Part shown: piece by piece, positions 1 to 5,016 of the stretch
How positions within the stretch are numbered: the first letter of the stretch is position 1
Layout of the letters: every line of letters starts with the position of its first letter
DNA from: a bacterium
Lineage (GTDB): Bacteria > Bipolaricaulota > Bipolaricaulia > UBA7950 > UBA9294
DNA: 5,020 bases
Assembly: GCA_030671645.1 (NCBI GenBank)
Contig: DAOVHV010000095.1
Location: 1-5,020 of the forward strand
Direction: 5' to 3'
Program-made: the position numbers and the translations under genes
Notes under the pieces: generated by a model
What the model saw: only the letters and a program-made list of their open reading frames with translations
Database searches by the model: none
What the model was told of the DNA's origin: nothing

Positions 1-1064
1 ACGGTGGCCGCGAACTCCACGGCCCCGGCTGCGGCCAGCAGATGACCGATCATGGACTTGATGGAACTTATCTTGAGCCGCCGAGCGTGATCGCCGAAGA
101 GCTTCATCACGGCCACGTTTTCGGTCTTGTCATTGAGGATCGTAGAGGTTCCGTGGGCGTTGATATAGCCGATGTCCGACACGGCGACGCCGGCGTCACG
201 CAGAGCTTCCTCCATGACACGGACCATTCCGTCGCCCTCGGGCTCGGGCGCCGTAAGATGGAAAGCATCGGCCGTGTTGCCATATCCGACCAATTCGGCG
301 TAGACGGGCGCCTTCCGCCTGAGCGCATGGTCCAAGCTTTCCAGCACGACGACACCGGCCCCCTCGCCCATGACGAAACCGTCGCGGTTCTTGTCAAAAG
401 GACGGCTGGCTCGTTCCGGATCGTCATTACGGGCGGACATCGCCCGTGTGGCGCAGAAGCCGGAAAACGGCAACGGGCTCACACTGGCCTCGGTGCCTCC
501 CGCCAACATGATATCGGCATCTCCTCTCTCCAGGATGCGATAGGCATCGCCGATAGCGTTGGACCCGGTCGAGCATGCAACGGAAGGGGCGGACAAGGGT
601 CCCTTGAGCCCATGAGTGATCGACACCATGCAAGCGGCCGTATTGATGAGCACTCTCGACACGACGAACGGCCTCACGGATCTTGGACCCTTCGCCAGAA
701 GTTCGGCACTTGTGCTTTCGAGGGTCTGCGTTCCCCCGATGCCGCACCCGATGACGACGCCCGCCCGGCACCCATCAAACGGAAACACATCCAGGCCGGC
801 ATCCTTCATGGCCAGATCTGCAGCGACTAGGGCAAAATGTGTGAACCGGTCCATCCGTCTCGCGACCTTGCGGTCGATCCATTCGTCGGCGTGAAAATCC
901 TTGATCTCCCCGGCTATTTGAGAGCGGAATTCTGACGGGTCAAACAAGGTAATGCGGGAGATGCCGTTTCGCCCGGCGAGCAATCCTTCCCAGAAGTTCT
1001 CTCGCCCGATGCCGATCGGGGTAACCACCCCAATGCCGCTTATGACGACTCGATGTCGATCCAT
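1..1064 (-). CDS. Beta-ketoacyl-ACP synthase II (FabF-type), 3' end beyond window
   Basis: The minus-strand frame is open from ATG at 1064 to the window edge, giving about 354 residues of a family usually near 410, so roughly the last 60 residues are missing. Reading gives an N-terminus RVVISGIGVVTPIG typical of KAS enzymes, a GCGIGG turn near residue 106, the nucleophile in VACSTGSNAIGDAYR (Cys164), GFVMGEGAGVVVLE near 229-242, NAHGTST with His304, and SIKSMIGHLLAAAGAVE with Lys336 and His341. This spacing matches the Cys163/His303/Lys335/His340 set of E. coli FabF almost exactly, so the enzyme should be active in Claisen condensation of malonyl-ACP with an acyl-ACP in the cytosol. The start is supported by an AAGGAAA site 8 bases upstream and by the normal N-terminal length. 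No acpP or fabG is seen upstream, where primary fabF genes often have them, so it may serve a secondary or specialised lipid pathway (inference). Confidence 0.95.
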   Translation of the reverse strand, partial: MDRHRVVISGIGVVTPIGIGRENFWEGLLAGRNGISRITLFDPSEFRSQIAGEIKDFHADEWIDRKVARRMDRFTHFALVAADLAMKDAGLDVFPFDGCRAGVVIGCGIGGTQTLESTSAELLAKGPRSVRPFVVSRVLINTAACMVSITHGLKGPLSAPSVACSTGSNAIGDAYRILERGDADIMLAGGTEASVSPLPFSGFCATRAMSARNDDPERASRPFDKNRDGFVMGEGAGVVVLESLDHALRRKAPVYAELVGYGNTADAFHLTAPEPEGDGMVRVMEEALRDAGVAVSDIGYINAHGTSTILNDKTENVAVMKLFGDHARRLKISSIKSMIGHLLAAAGAVEFAAT

Positions 1065-1246
1065 TACGAGGGTTTCCTTGCATCTGTGCTCGAGAGAGCA
1101 ATCGCTGAACGCTTCCCTACCGTAGATCGTAAGAAGAGAACCGCCGAGCACCCTACGCCGAGCCGCAGCAATGCGAAGCCGGTGACCCCGGTGAGTTGCG
1201 CTCCAGGAGGCATCATCCCCAAGGGAAGCGATGCTCTTCTTGTCAT
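1064..1246 (-). CDS. Possible small protein, 60 aa, unknown function, coupled to ketoacyl synthase
   Basis: A 60-codon frame begins MTRRASLPLGMMPPGAQ and ends in TAA, which shares one base with the synthase ATG (TAATG). Its start has a strong AAGGAG Shine-Dalgarno sequence 9 bases upstream. A moderately hydrophobic stretch runs from about residue 19 to 40 (LTGVTGFALLRLGVGCSAVL), which could be a single membrane segment, and is followed by a basic tail. I recognise no family. It is too short and lacks the DSL motif of an acyl carrier protein. The ribosome binding site and stop/start overlap favour a real coupled leader or small protein, but composition alone does not prove coding. The alternative is an untranslated leader or decayed gene. 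Confidence 0.4.
   Translation of the reverse strand: MTRRASLPLGMMPPGAQLTGVTGFALLRLGVGCSAVLFLRSTVGKRSAIALSSTDARKPS
1073..1079 (-). promoter_or_regulatory. Ribosome binding site of the ketoacyl synthase
   Basis: On the minus strand AAGGAAA ends 8 bases before the ATG at 1064. It supports that ATG over in-frame upstream codons, since the frame stays open as far back as a GTG near 1290. The site lies inside the end of the upstream small reading frame, as expected for translational coupling. Confidence 0.7.
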
Positions 1247-1255
1247 GACTGCAGT

Positions 1256-1261
1256 CTCCTT
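1256..1261 (-). promoter_or_regulatory. Strong ribosome binding site before the small frame
   Basis: AAGGAG on the minus strand lies 9 bases upstream of the ATG at 1246. It is the best evidence that translation starts here. It selects this ATG rather than an ATG 12 codons further upstream at 1282, which would overlap the site itself. Confidence 0.5.
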
Positions 1262-1351
1262 GCCTCGTGGGAAGAGTATCAAACACGCCTAGGCAAGTAT
1301 AACTATAACAGCAATGGATCTCCTCCCGCACTTATGGAGACTCTGCGTTGT

Positions 1352-1371
1352 GTGTGGAGTCGGATCTTAAC
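1352..1371 (-). repeat. REP-like motif, inverted relative to the copy at 4927-4946
   Basis: Read on the minus strand this is GTTAAGATCCGACTCCACAC. It matches 15 of 20 positions with the plus-strand motif ATCAAGATCTGACCCCACCC beside the intact RAYT. AAGATCTGACCCC-type words are common in repeats associated with Y1 transposases (from memory). The two copies face each other across the interval and could be remnants of element ends. Confidence 0.4.
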
Positions 1372-1373
1372 TT

Positions 1374-1445
1374 CTAGGATTTCTCTCTTTCATCGACGTG
1401 CTTCGCGATTACGCTGATTGTTGAATAGCAAAGGCCGAAATCACT
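1374..1445 (-). pseudogene. Decayed RAYT transposase fragment (C-terminal helix-turn-helix)
   Basis: One minus-strand frame reads SDFGLCYSTISVIAKH and then VDEREKS before a TAG stop. The core GLCYSTISVIAK is identical to residues 266-277 of the intact transposase encoded at 4030-4896. At DNA level 1401-1438 matches 4066-4103 at 32 of 38 bases without gaps. The HUH catalytic domain is absent, and the sequence to the right matches the region upstream of the intact gene instead. This suggests a copy that lost nearly all of its coding sequence by internal deletion. The tail after the helix-turn-helix differs from the intact copy. Confidence 0.75.
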
Positions 1446-1460
1446 GGCCTTAGTGAAGGC

Positions 1461-1508
1461 GCATTCTCCGTGCAAGGAGCTTGGTAGGTTGGTCTGCGCT
1501 TGAGACGC
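1461..1508 (-). repeat. Direct repeat of the RAYT upstream flank, left copy
   Basis: These 48 bases match 4969-5016 at 37 of 48 positions without gaps, including an identical 13-base core AGCTTGGTAGGTT (1478-1490 and 4986-4998). In the right copy it lies about 70 bp upstream of the transposase start. Here it lies directly beside the decayed C-terminal fragment, consistent with an internally deleted element. Confidence 0.7.
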
Positions 1509-1522
1509 CAAATGGCATAAAG

Positions 1523-1564
1523 CTCTGATTCCTGCAAATTAAGGTACTTGTCCCTCGAATTGCA
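1523..1564 (-). pseudogene. Second RAYT 3'-end remnant
   Basis: This segment matches 4014-4055 without gaps at 32 of 42 bases. The match covers the last codons, the stop and the 3' flank of the intact transposase. The TAA at 1539-1541 aligns exactly with the transposase stop at 4030-4032, and the preceding minus-strand codons read LQFEGQVP against VKFGGHIP in the intact protein. Upstream homology stops within about a dozen codons, where an in-frame TGA appears. It is therefore a second broken copy, distinct from the one at 1374-1445. Confidence 0.65.
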
Positions 1565-1593
1565 GAGACCATTTTCGTCCTCACATCTTACAC

Positions 1594-1645
1594 AAGGGGA
1601 CAGGCTACTTTTCCGAACATCGCTAGAAAAGTAGCCTGTCCCCTT
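1594..1645. repeat. Perfect 20-bp inverted repeat with 12-base loop
   Basis: The arm AAGGGGACAGGCTACTTTTC (1594-1613) is followed by 12 bases and then its exact complement (1626-1645). Words of the type GGGGACAGGCTACTTTT recur in many bacterial genomes in REP-like palindromes mobilised by RAYT transposases (from memory). It sits 26 bases beyond the nitrilase-GNAT stop in the direction of transcription, so the hairpin may also end or protect that transcript. No run of T follows, so it is not a standard intrinsic terminator. Confidence 0.85.
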
Positions 1646-1670
1646 ATCCGTCAAGTACCCCGCGATAGGG

Positions 1671-2972
1671 TCAGAGCCTAAGACGGATGACGACTTCGTC
1701 GCCTTCCATCTCGCCCGTCGGTTCAAAGCCGAGAGATTGGTAGAAGGGCCAAGGTCCTCCGGGCATCGGCATGTAGCTCGCTTTCAGTTCTGTCGCACCC
1801 GGTCGTCCGCGAACGTACTCGATTAGCCTTTCCATTGCCTTGCGGCCGTACCCCTTTCCTTGCTGCGGCCCGGCAATCATCAATCGCCACAGGAAGTACT
1901 GAGGCGTGTCGGGATCGTCATACAACATGACGAAGCCAACCGGAGTATCGTCGGCATAGATGCCTCGAAACCACGCCTTCTCGTTGAAGTGAGCCTGGGC
2001 GATGGAGACGGCATTCGGCGCAACCATTTTTTCTTGTCCCGGTGGCATCTGCTTGCTCAGTTTGAGAATCGGGCGCAGCGTCTCCTCGGTGAGGACGCGT
2101 AGACTGACGATGGCATCTGGTTCCGGCTCTGCTGCTCTCTCCGGAGTTTCGTCAATGCTAAGCCATCCGGCGTATAGCTCGGGACGACGATCGGGCAGGA
2201 ACAGCTTCCGTGCATGTGAAGAAGCAACTTGATCCAGATCTATGTCGCAGATGAGGATGTCGTCCTTCGACTTGGCGGCCCGAGCGATGACATTTCCGCC
2301 CGGATCACAGACGAACGATTCGCCGGCGAATTCGAGGATTTCTTCCTTCCCAACACGATTGCACAAGGCAACGAAGTAGCCATTTTGGAATGCGGCCACG
2401 CGCATCTCGGCTTCGAACACTCCTTCCGGCCATTCGTCGATCGCGCCCGCCTGTGGCACCAACACAAGGTCAGCTCCGCCAAGTGCGAGCGCCCGCATCA
2501 TTTCGGGGTAATGGCGGTCGTAGCAGATGGCAACACCGATACGTCCGACGGCGGTTGAGAACACGGGTGCATCGAGATCACCCGGCGTGTAGTACGTCTT
2601 CTCGTGGAAAGCTTCGTAGTCGGGAATGTGATTCATGCGGCTCAGACCGAGCATGCGACCGTCAGCGTCGATGATCGGACTGGTATCGAAACTGTCTTCC
2701 CCAGCGCACTCATACAAGTTAGGAACGATGACGACACCCAGCTTTTCAGCCAAGGCGCACAGGGCGTCGGTGATCGGACCGGGAATCGGCTCAGCAAGTT
2801 CGCGGTGACCGCCGTCAGACGGACGCTGCGGATAGAACGGCTCAAAGGCAAGTTCCGCGAAGCAAACCAGTTTCGCACCCTGACGCGCCGCCTCGCGAAC
2901 GGCCTTCAAGCCCCGCGCAAGATTCTCCGCCTTGTCGGAAGTTGCATGTTGTTGGACCAAAGCAATACGCAT
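1671..2972 (-). CDS. Nitrilase-superfamily amidohydrolase fused to GNAT acetyltransferase
   Basis: A 433-residue two-domain protein. Residues 1-270 form a carbon-nitrogen hydrolase: MRIALVQQ start, FAELAFEPFYP with Glu40, HIPDYEAFHEKTYYTPGD at 115-132, GRIGVAICYDRHYPE with nucleophile Cys150, and LPDRRPELY near 259-267, a motif seen in N-carbamoylputrescine amidase and beta-ureidopropionase relatives. Residues 288-433 form a GNAT domain: VSLRVLTEE, NAVSIAQAHF, PVGFVMLYD, FLWRLMIAGPQQGKGYG (acetyl-CoA loop near 370-376) and FYQSLGFEPTGE, closest to BltD/PaiA-type polyamine acetyltransferases. A plausible role is hydrolysis of a carbamoylated amine or amide coupled to acetylation of the amine (inference). 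One oddity is Met113 where the family's catalytic Lys (YRKxH) is expected. The start is chosen from an AAGGAG site 8 bases upstream. Further in-frame ATGs reach back to 3086 but lack domain homology and a comparable site. Confidence 0.92.
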   Translation of the reverse strand: MRIALVQQHATSDKAENLARGLKAVREAARQGAKLVCFAELAFEPFYPQRPSDGGHRELAEPIPGPITDALCALAEKLGVVIVPNLYECAGEDSFDTSPIIDADGRMLGLSRMNHIPDYEAFHEKTYYTPGDLDAPVFSTAVGRIGVAICYDRHYPEMMRALALGGADLVLVPQAGAIDEWPEGVFEAEMRVAAFQNGYFVALCNRVGKEEILEFAGESFVCDPGGNVIARAAKSKDDILICDIDLDQVASSHARKLFLPDRRPELYAGWLSIDETPERAAEPEPDAIVSLRVLTEETLRPILKLSKQMPPGQEKMVAPNAVSIAQAHFNEKAWFRGIYADDTPVGFVMLYDDPDTPQYFLWRLMIAGPQQGKGYGRKAMERLIEYVRGRPGATELKASYMPMPGGPWPFYQSLGFEPTGEMEGDEVVIRLRL

Positions 2973-2980
2973 CGAGGGAT

Positions 2981-2986
2981 CTCCTT
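2981..2986 (-). promoter_or_regulatory. Ribosome binding site of the nitrilase-GNAT gene
   Basis: AAGGAG on the minus strand lies 8 bases upstream of the ATG at 2972. It fixes the start immediately before MRIALV, the normal beginning of a nitrilase fold. Confidence 0.8.
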
Positions 2987-3009
2987 CTGCGGTGAATGAC
3001 GATTCGTCA

Positions 3010-3036
3010 ATCATACATCCATTTGACAGATCGCAA
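3010..3036 (-). promoter_or_regulatory. Candidate promoter of the nitrilase-GNAT gene
   Basis: On the minus strand TATGAT (3015-3010) matches five of six bases of a sigma-70 -10 element. TTGCGA (3036-3031) could act as the -35 but the spacing is only 15 bases. Transcription would begin near 3003, leaving a 5' leader of about 30 bases that includes the ribosome binding site. The -35 lies inside the palindrome at 3030-3048. Confidence 0.35.
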
Positions 3037-3051
3037 CCTCGTTGCGATGCT
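3023..3051 (+). promoter_or_regulatory. Candidate promoter of the TIM-barrel gene, possibly leaderless
   Basis: TTGACA (3023-3028) is a consensus -35. At 17 bases spacing the -10 position reads GATGCT (3046-3051), a poor match with three of six bases. The start of transcription would fall at or near the ATG at 3058. That would fit the absence of a clear ribosome binding site, but the weak -10 keeps this tentative. Confidence 0.3.
3030..3048. promoter_or_regulatory. Perfect palindrome, candidate operator between divergent genes
   Basis: ATCGCAAC-CTC-GTTGCGAT is a perfect 8+8 inverted repeat with a 3-base centre. It sits in the 85-bp gap between the divergent starts and overlaps the possible -35 of the minus-strand gene and the possible -10 of the plus-strand gene. 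A dimeric helix-turn-helix regulator bound here could control both. No regulator gene is in the window, so this is a positional inference. Confidence 0.5.
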
Positions 3052-3057
3052 TCCGAC

Positions 3058-3972
3058 ATGAGCAATCCTGTCTCCAATGACAGCACTCAGCACGTGCGAT
3101 TTGGCGTGGCGGGGAATCCACCGAACTTCTGGGAGTCAGCTTATCGGAAGGATCGAGGATTCGCCCCGGCATGGCTTCGCGAGATCGGGCTTGATGCACT
3201 CGAGATTCAGTGCACGTATGGCGTTCGGATGCCTGACAAGCGAGCCGTGTTGTTTCACGAGCAGGCTGTCGAGCACGATATCTCTCTGTCTCTCCACGCG
3301 CCCTACTACATCACGCTCGGCACCGATGACCCGCAGAAGAGAGAGAACTCCCTTCGAGATCTTCGCAAGAGCATCGACCTTGCCAAGAAGCTTGGGAGTC
3401 GACGGGTGATCTTCCATCCAGGCAGTGCTCACGGTGATCGTCGAAACGCTTTGAATCGTGCGATTCAAGCTCTCCGGATCCTTGAAGGCGACACCGATTT
3501 CGGGGACATCGACCTCTATCCCGAAATCGCTGGTAAGGCGAGGCAATTGGGCTCGTTGGATGACATTCTGGAAATGTGCTCTGAGATAACGAGCGCATGG
3601 CCTTGCCTGGATCTGGCGCATCTGCACGCGCGAGAAGGCGGGAGCCTCGTTCACCAAGTGGACTTCGAATCTGTCCTCGACCGCGTGGTGAGTTCTCTCG
3701 GATCTCGTGTGCTGGGCAAGCTGCACTTCCACATGTATCCCGTGAAATGGGGCCCTAAGGGCGAAACGGGGCACGTGCGATTCGATGAGACGGGAGAACC
3801 TATGCCTTCGATGAACGCAACTGAGCCATTACAGCCTCCGTACAAGCCCTTTCTACATATGCTAGTCGATCGCGGGCTCTCGGCCACCGTCATTTGCGAA
3901 GCGAAGGATTCTCAAGACATCGGTGCTCTGGCGATGAAGGAGCACTTCGAATCACTTCAGCTTGGCAGCTGA
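3058..3972 (+). CDS. Endonuclease IV-like TIM-barrel protein (AP endonuclease family 2)
   Basis: A 304-residue protein with the motif order of the endonuclease IV / xylose-isomerase-like TIM barrel: VRFGVAGNPPNFWES strand 1, LSLHAPYYITL (His80), VIFHPGSAHG (His120), LYPEIAGK (Glu156), CLDLAHLHA (Asp185, His188), KLHFHMYP (His223 and His225), GETGHVRF (His239) and VICEAKD (Glu281). These correspond to the zinc ligands of E. coli Nfo (His69, His109, Glu145, Asp179, His182, His216, His231, Glu261). The Asp229 equivalent is not obvious; Glu236 is a candidate. Length is close to the family's 280-300. It may cleave DNA at abasic sites or act as a sugar-phosphate isomerase-like enzyme; the DNA role is not proven. 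It diverges from the nitrilase-GNAT gene and converges with the transposase. The start is uncertain: ATG 3058 has no good ribosome binding site, and an in-frame ATG at 2932 would overlap the other gene. Confidence 0.85.
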   Translation: MSNPVSNDSTQHVRFGVAGNPPNFWESAYRKDRGFAPAWLREIGLDALEIQCTYGVRMPDKRAVLFHEQAVEHDISLSLHAPYYITLGTDDPQKRENSLRDLRKSIDLAKKLGSRRVIFHPGSAHGDRRNALNRAIQALRILEGDTDFGDIDLYPEIAGKARQLGSLDDILEMCSEITSAWPCLDLAHLHAREGGSLVHQVDFESVLDRVVSSLGSRVLGKLHFHMYPVKWGPKGETGHVRFDETGEPMPSMNATEPLQPPYKPFLHMLVDRGLSATVICEAKDSQDIGALAMKEHFESLQLGS

Positions 3973-4013
3973 CGAGTGGTATCACTGAGCTCTGAAGCGG
4001 AAATAGGGCAAGA

Positions 4014-4055
4014 CTCTGATTGTTGCGAATTAGGGAATGTGCCCCCCGAATTTCA
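4014..4055 (-). repeat. RAYT 3'-end repeat, right (intact) copy
   Basis: This segment spans the stop and 3' flank of the intact transposase and matches 1523-1564 at 32 of 42 bases without gaps. Homology continuing past the stop into flanking DNA indicates that the mobile unit is larger than the coding region. Confidence 0.6.
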
Positions 4056-4896
4056 CCGCGACCCGCTTGGCAATCACACTGATTGTTGAGTAGCAGAGGC
4101 CGAGGTGGTCACCGACTTCCTGCAGCTTGTATTGATGTTCTCGTACAGCGGCATGGATGCGCTCGTTGCGCGTTGCCTTATCCGGGACATCGGCGAATAG
4201 CTCTTTTAGTGATGGGCGCGTCGCCAGCCGTGCGTCGCTACCGATCCTGCGATTTTCTCCGACGTCACGCAGTAGCGGGCGCAGCGATTGAACGAAGGAA
4301 TCAGTCCCCAATAGCGCCCCTGCTGTTACATCCTTCCAAACGTTGATGCCCTTGCCACGCTTAACGAAATCCCGATAGGCGAGAACTGCCACCGTACGAC
4401 GCTTCCCGAACTGCGACAACAACCAATCAGTGGTGAGGAATCCAGGACACTTCACTATGCCGGCAGTGGCGCGAAAGCTACTCCATCGCCAATCGCGAGT
4501 ACTTCGCACTATCTTGGCGCGGATTGGATTGAGCACGATGTCGCGAGCCACCTCAAGCAGGTAGGCTTCTTTCTCCACAACGATCGATTTGAAGCGGCCT
4601 TGAACAAGAGGTCCGGTTCGCGAATGACAGCGATTGAACCACTGGGTATAGACACCGTTCAGTTGCTTCATGCCGCGCGAGAGATTGGGCAAGGGTGTCT
4701 CGATGAGAAGGTGATAGTGATTGTCCATCAAGCAATAGGCATGGCAGATCCAGCCAAATCGCTCAATCGTGTTGGTGAGAGTATCCAGGAAACGTGTTCT
4801 ATCTGCATCATCGAGAAAGATATCCGCCTCCGCTTTCCCGTGGGAAGTCACATGGTACAGCGCACCCTCGTATTCAATTCGCAGTGGTCGAGCCAT
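4030..4896 (-). CDS. REP-associated tyrosine transposase (RAYT), Y1/HUH family
   Basis: The 288-residue protein begins MARPLRIEYEGALYHVTSHG, the hallmark N-terminus of the family. It carries the HUH motif in MDNHYHLLIET (His60, His62), a candidate catalytic tyrosine at Tyr83 in LNGVYTQWFN, and conserved QGRFKSIVVEKEAYLLEVARDIVLNPIRAK and WRWSSFRA segments. Residues about 256-280 form a predicted C-terminal helix-turn-helix (LQEVGDHLGLCYSTISVIAK). Family members nick single-stranded REP-type hairpins and are thought to spread them. All expected motifs are present with no frameshift, so it may be active. No clear ribosome binding site precedes the ATG, but the start is fixed by homology. It converges with the TIM-barrel gene with a 57-bp gap. 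Hairpin-forming and flanking repeats lie just upstream, and matching fragments lie at 1374-1564. Confidence 0.95.
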   Translation of the reverse strand: MARPLRIEYEGALYHVTSHGKAEADIFLDDADRTRFLDTLTNTIERFGWICHAYCLMDNHYHLLIETPLPNLSRGMKQLNGVYTQWFNRCHSRTGPLVQGRFKSIVVEKEAYLLEVARDIVLNPIRAKIVRSTRDWRWSSFRATAGIVKCPGFLTTDWLLSQFGKRRTVAVLAYRDFVKRGKGINVWKDVTAGALLGTDSFVQSLRPLLRDVGENRRIGSDARLATRPSLKELFADVPDKATRNERIHAAVREHQYKLQEVGDHLGLCYSTISVIAKRVAVKFGGHIP

Positions 4897-4917
4897 GAAA
4901 CCAGTCTAGCACATCAG

Positions 4918-4965
4918 ACCCTAAGAATCAAGATCTGACCCCACCCTGAGGTTGGTTCTTAGGGT
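4918..4965. repeat. Subterminal hairpin upstream of the RAYT gene
   Basis: ACCCTAAGAATC (4918-4929) and GGTTCTTAGGGT (4954-4965) are inverted at 11 of 12 positions, with a T-G wobble at the mismatch, around a 24-base loop. The loop contains AGATCTGACCCC. The hairpin begins 21 bases upstream of the transposase ATG. This resembles the imperfect palindromes that RAYT and IS200-like enzymes recognise, so it is a candidate element end or REP unit. It could also affect transposase expression. Confidence 0.65.
4927..4946 (+). repeat. REP-like motif, inverted relative to the copy at 1352-1371
   Basis: ATCAAGATCTGACCCCACCC lies mostly in the loop of the subterminal hairpin. It matches the minus-strand motif at 1352-1371 at 15 of 20 bases. 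Together they bracket the nitrilase-GNAT, TIM-barrel and transposase genes in opposite orientation. Confidence 0.4.
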
Positions 4966-4968
4966 TTT

Positions 4969-5016
4969 GCACTCTCCCTGCATGCAGCTTGGTAGGTTAA
5001 TTTGCAGCTGAGCCGC
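4969..5016 (-). repeat. Direct repeat of the RAYT upstream flank, right copy
   Basis: It matches 1461-1508 at 37 of 48 bases without gaps, with the identical core AGCTTGGTAGGTT. It lies just outside the subterminal hairpin. The repeat may continue beyond the window, since the match is still fair near its right edge. Confidence 0.7.

Larger units (their letters stand above)
1247..1670. other. Intergenic repeat-rich region without an intact gene
   Basis: About 420 bases separate the synthase unit from the nitrilase-GNAT gene. From left to right it holds an AT-rich patch near 1299-1312 that may belong to the synthase promoter (no convincing -35/-10 pair found), a REP-like motif (1352-1371), a decayed RAYT C-terminal coding piece (1374-1445), a copy of the RAYT upstream flank (1461-1508), a second RAYT 3' end (1523-1564) and a perfect 20-bp inverted repeat (1594-1645). 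Nearly all of it is explained as remnants of one transposase-associated repeat family. Confidence 0.65.

Noticed and set aside
427..771. Minus-strand frame of 114 codons within the ketoacyl synthase
   Set aside because: It is out of frame with the synthase, which is uninterrupted across the region, and its translation is arginine-rich and lacks motifs.
42..830. Long plus-strand open frame of 262 codons
   Set aside because: It runs antisense to the ketoacyl synthase, whose minus-strand frame holds all catalytic motifs; its translation shows no known family.
1594..1645. Intrinsic terminator
   Set aside because: The hairpin is strong but no T run follows it in either direction, so it is listed as an inverted repeat with only a possible role at the transcript end.
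1667..1682. GGGTCAGAGCCTAAG near the nitrilase-GNAT stop as another REP-like end
   Set aside because: The bases encode the natural RLRL C-terminus of the GNAT domain, and the shared word is too short to separate from chance.
1409..1726. 105-codon minus-strand frame crossing the end of the nitrilase-GNAT gene
   Set aside because: It overlaps the GNAT C-terminus in another frame and then runs through the palindrome and transposase remnants; no family is seen.
2932..3057. N-terminal extension of the TIM-barrel protein to an ATG at 2932
   Set aside because: It would read across the other gene's start, the palindrome and the promoters, and adds no recognisable domain.
2973..3086. N-terminal extension of the nitrilase-GNAT protein by 38 codons
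   Set aside because: The extension precedes the natural start of the nitrilase fold, lacks a ribosome binding site as good as the one before 2972, and would place the start inside the divergent gene.
3136..3774. 212-codon minus-strand frame
   Set aside because: It is antisense to the TIM-barrel gene, which has clear ligand motifs in its own frame.
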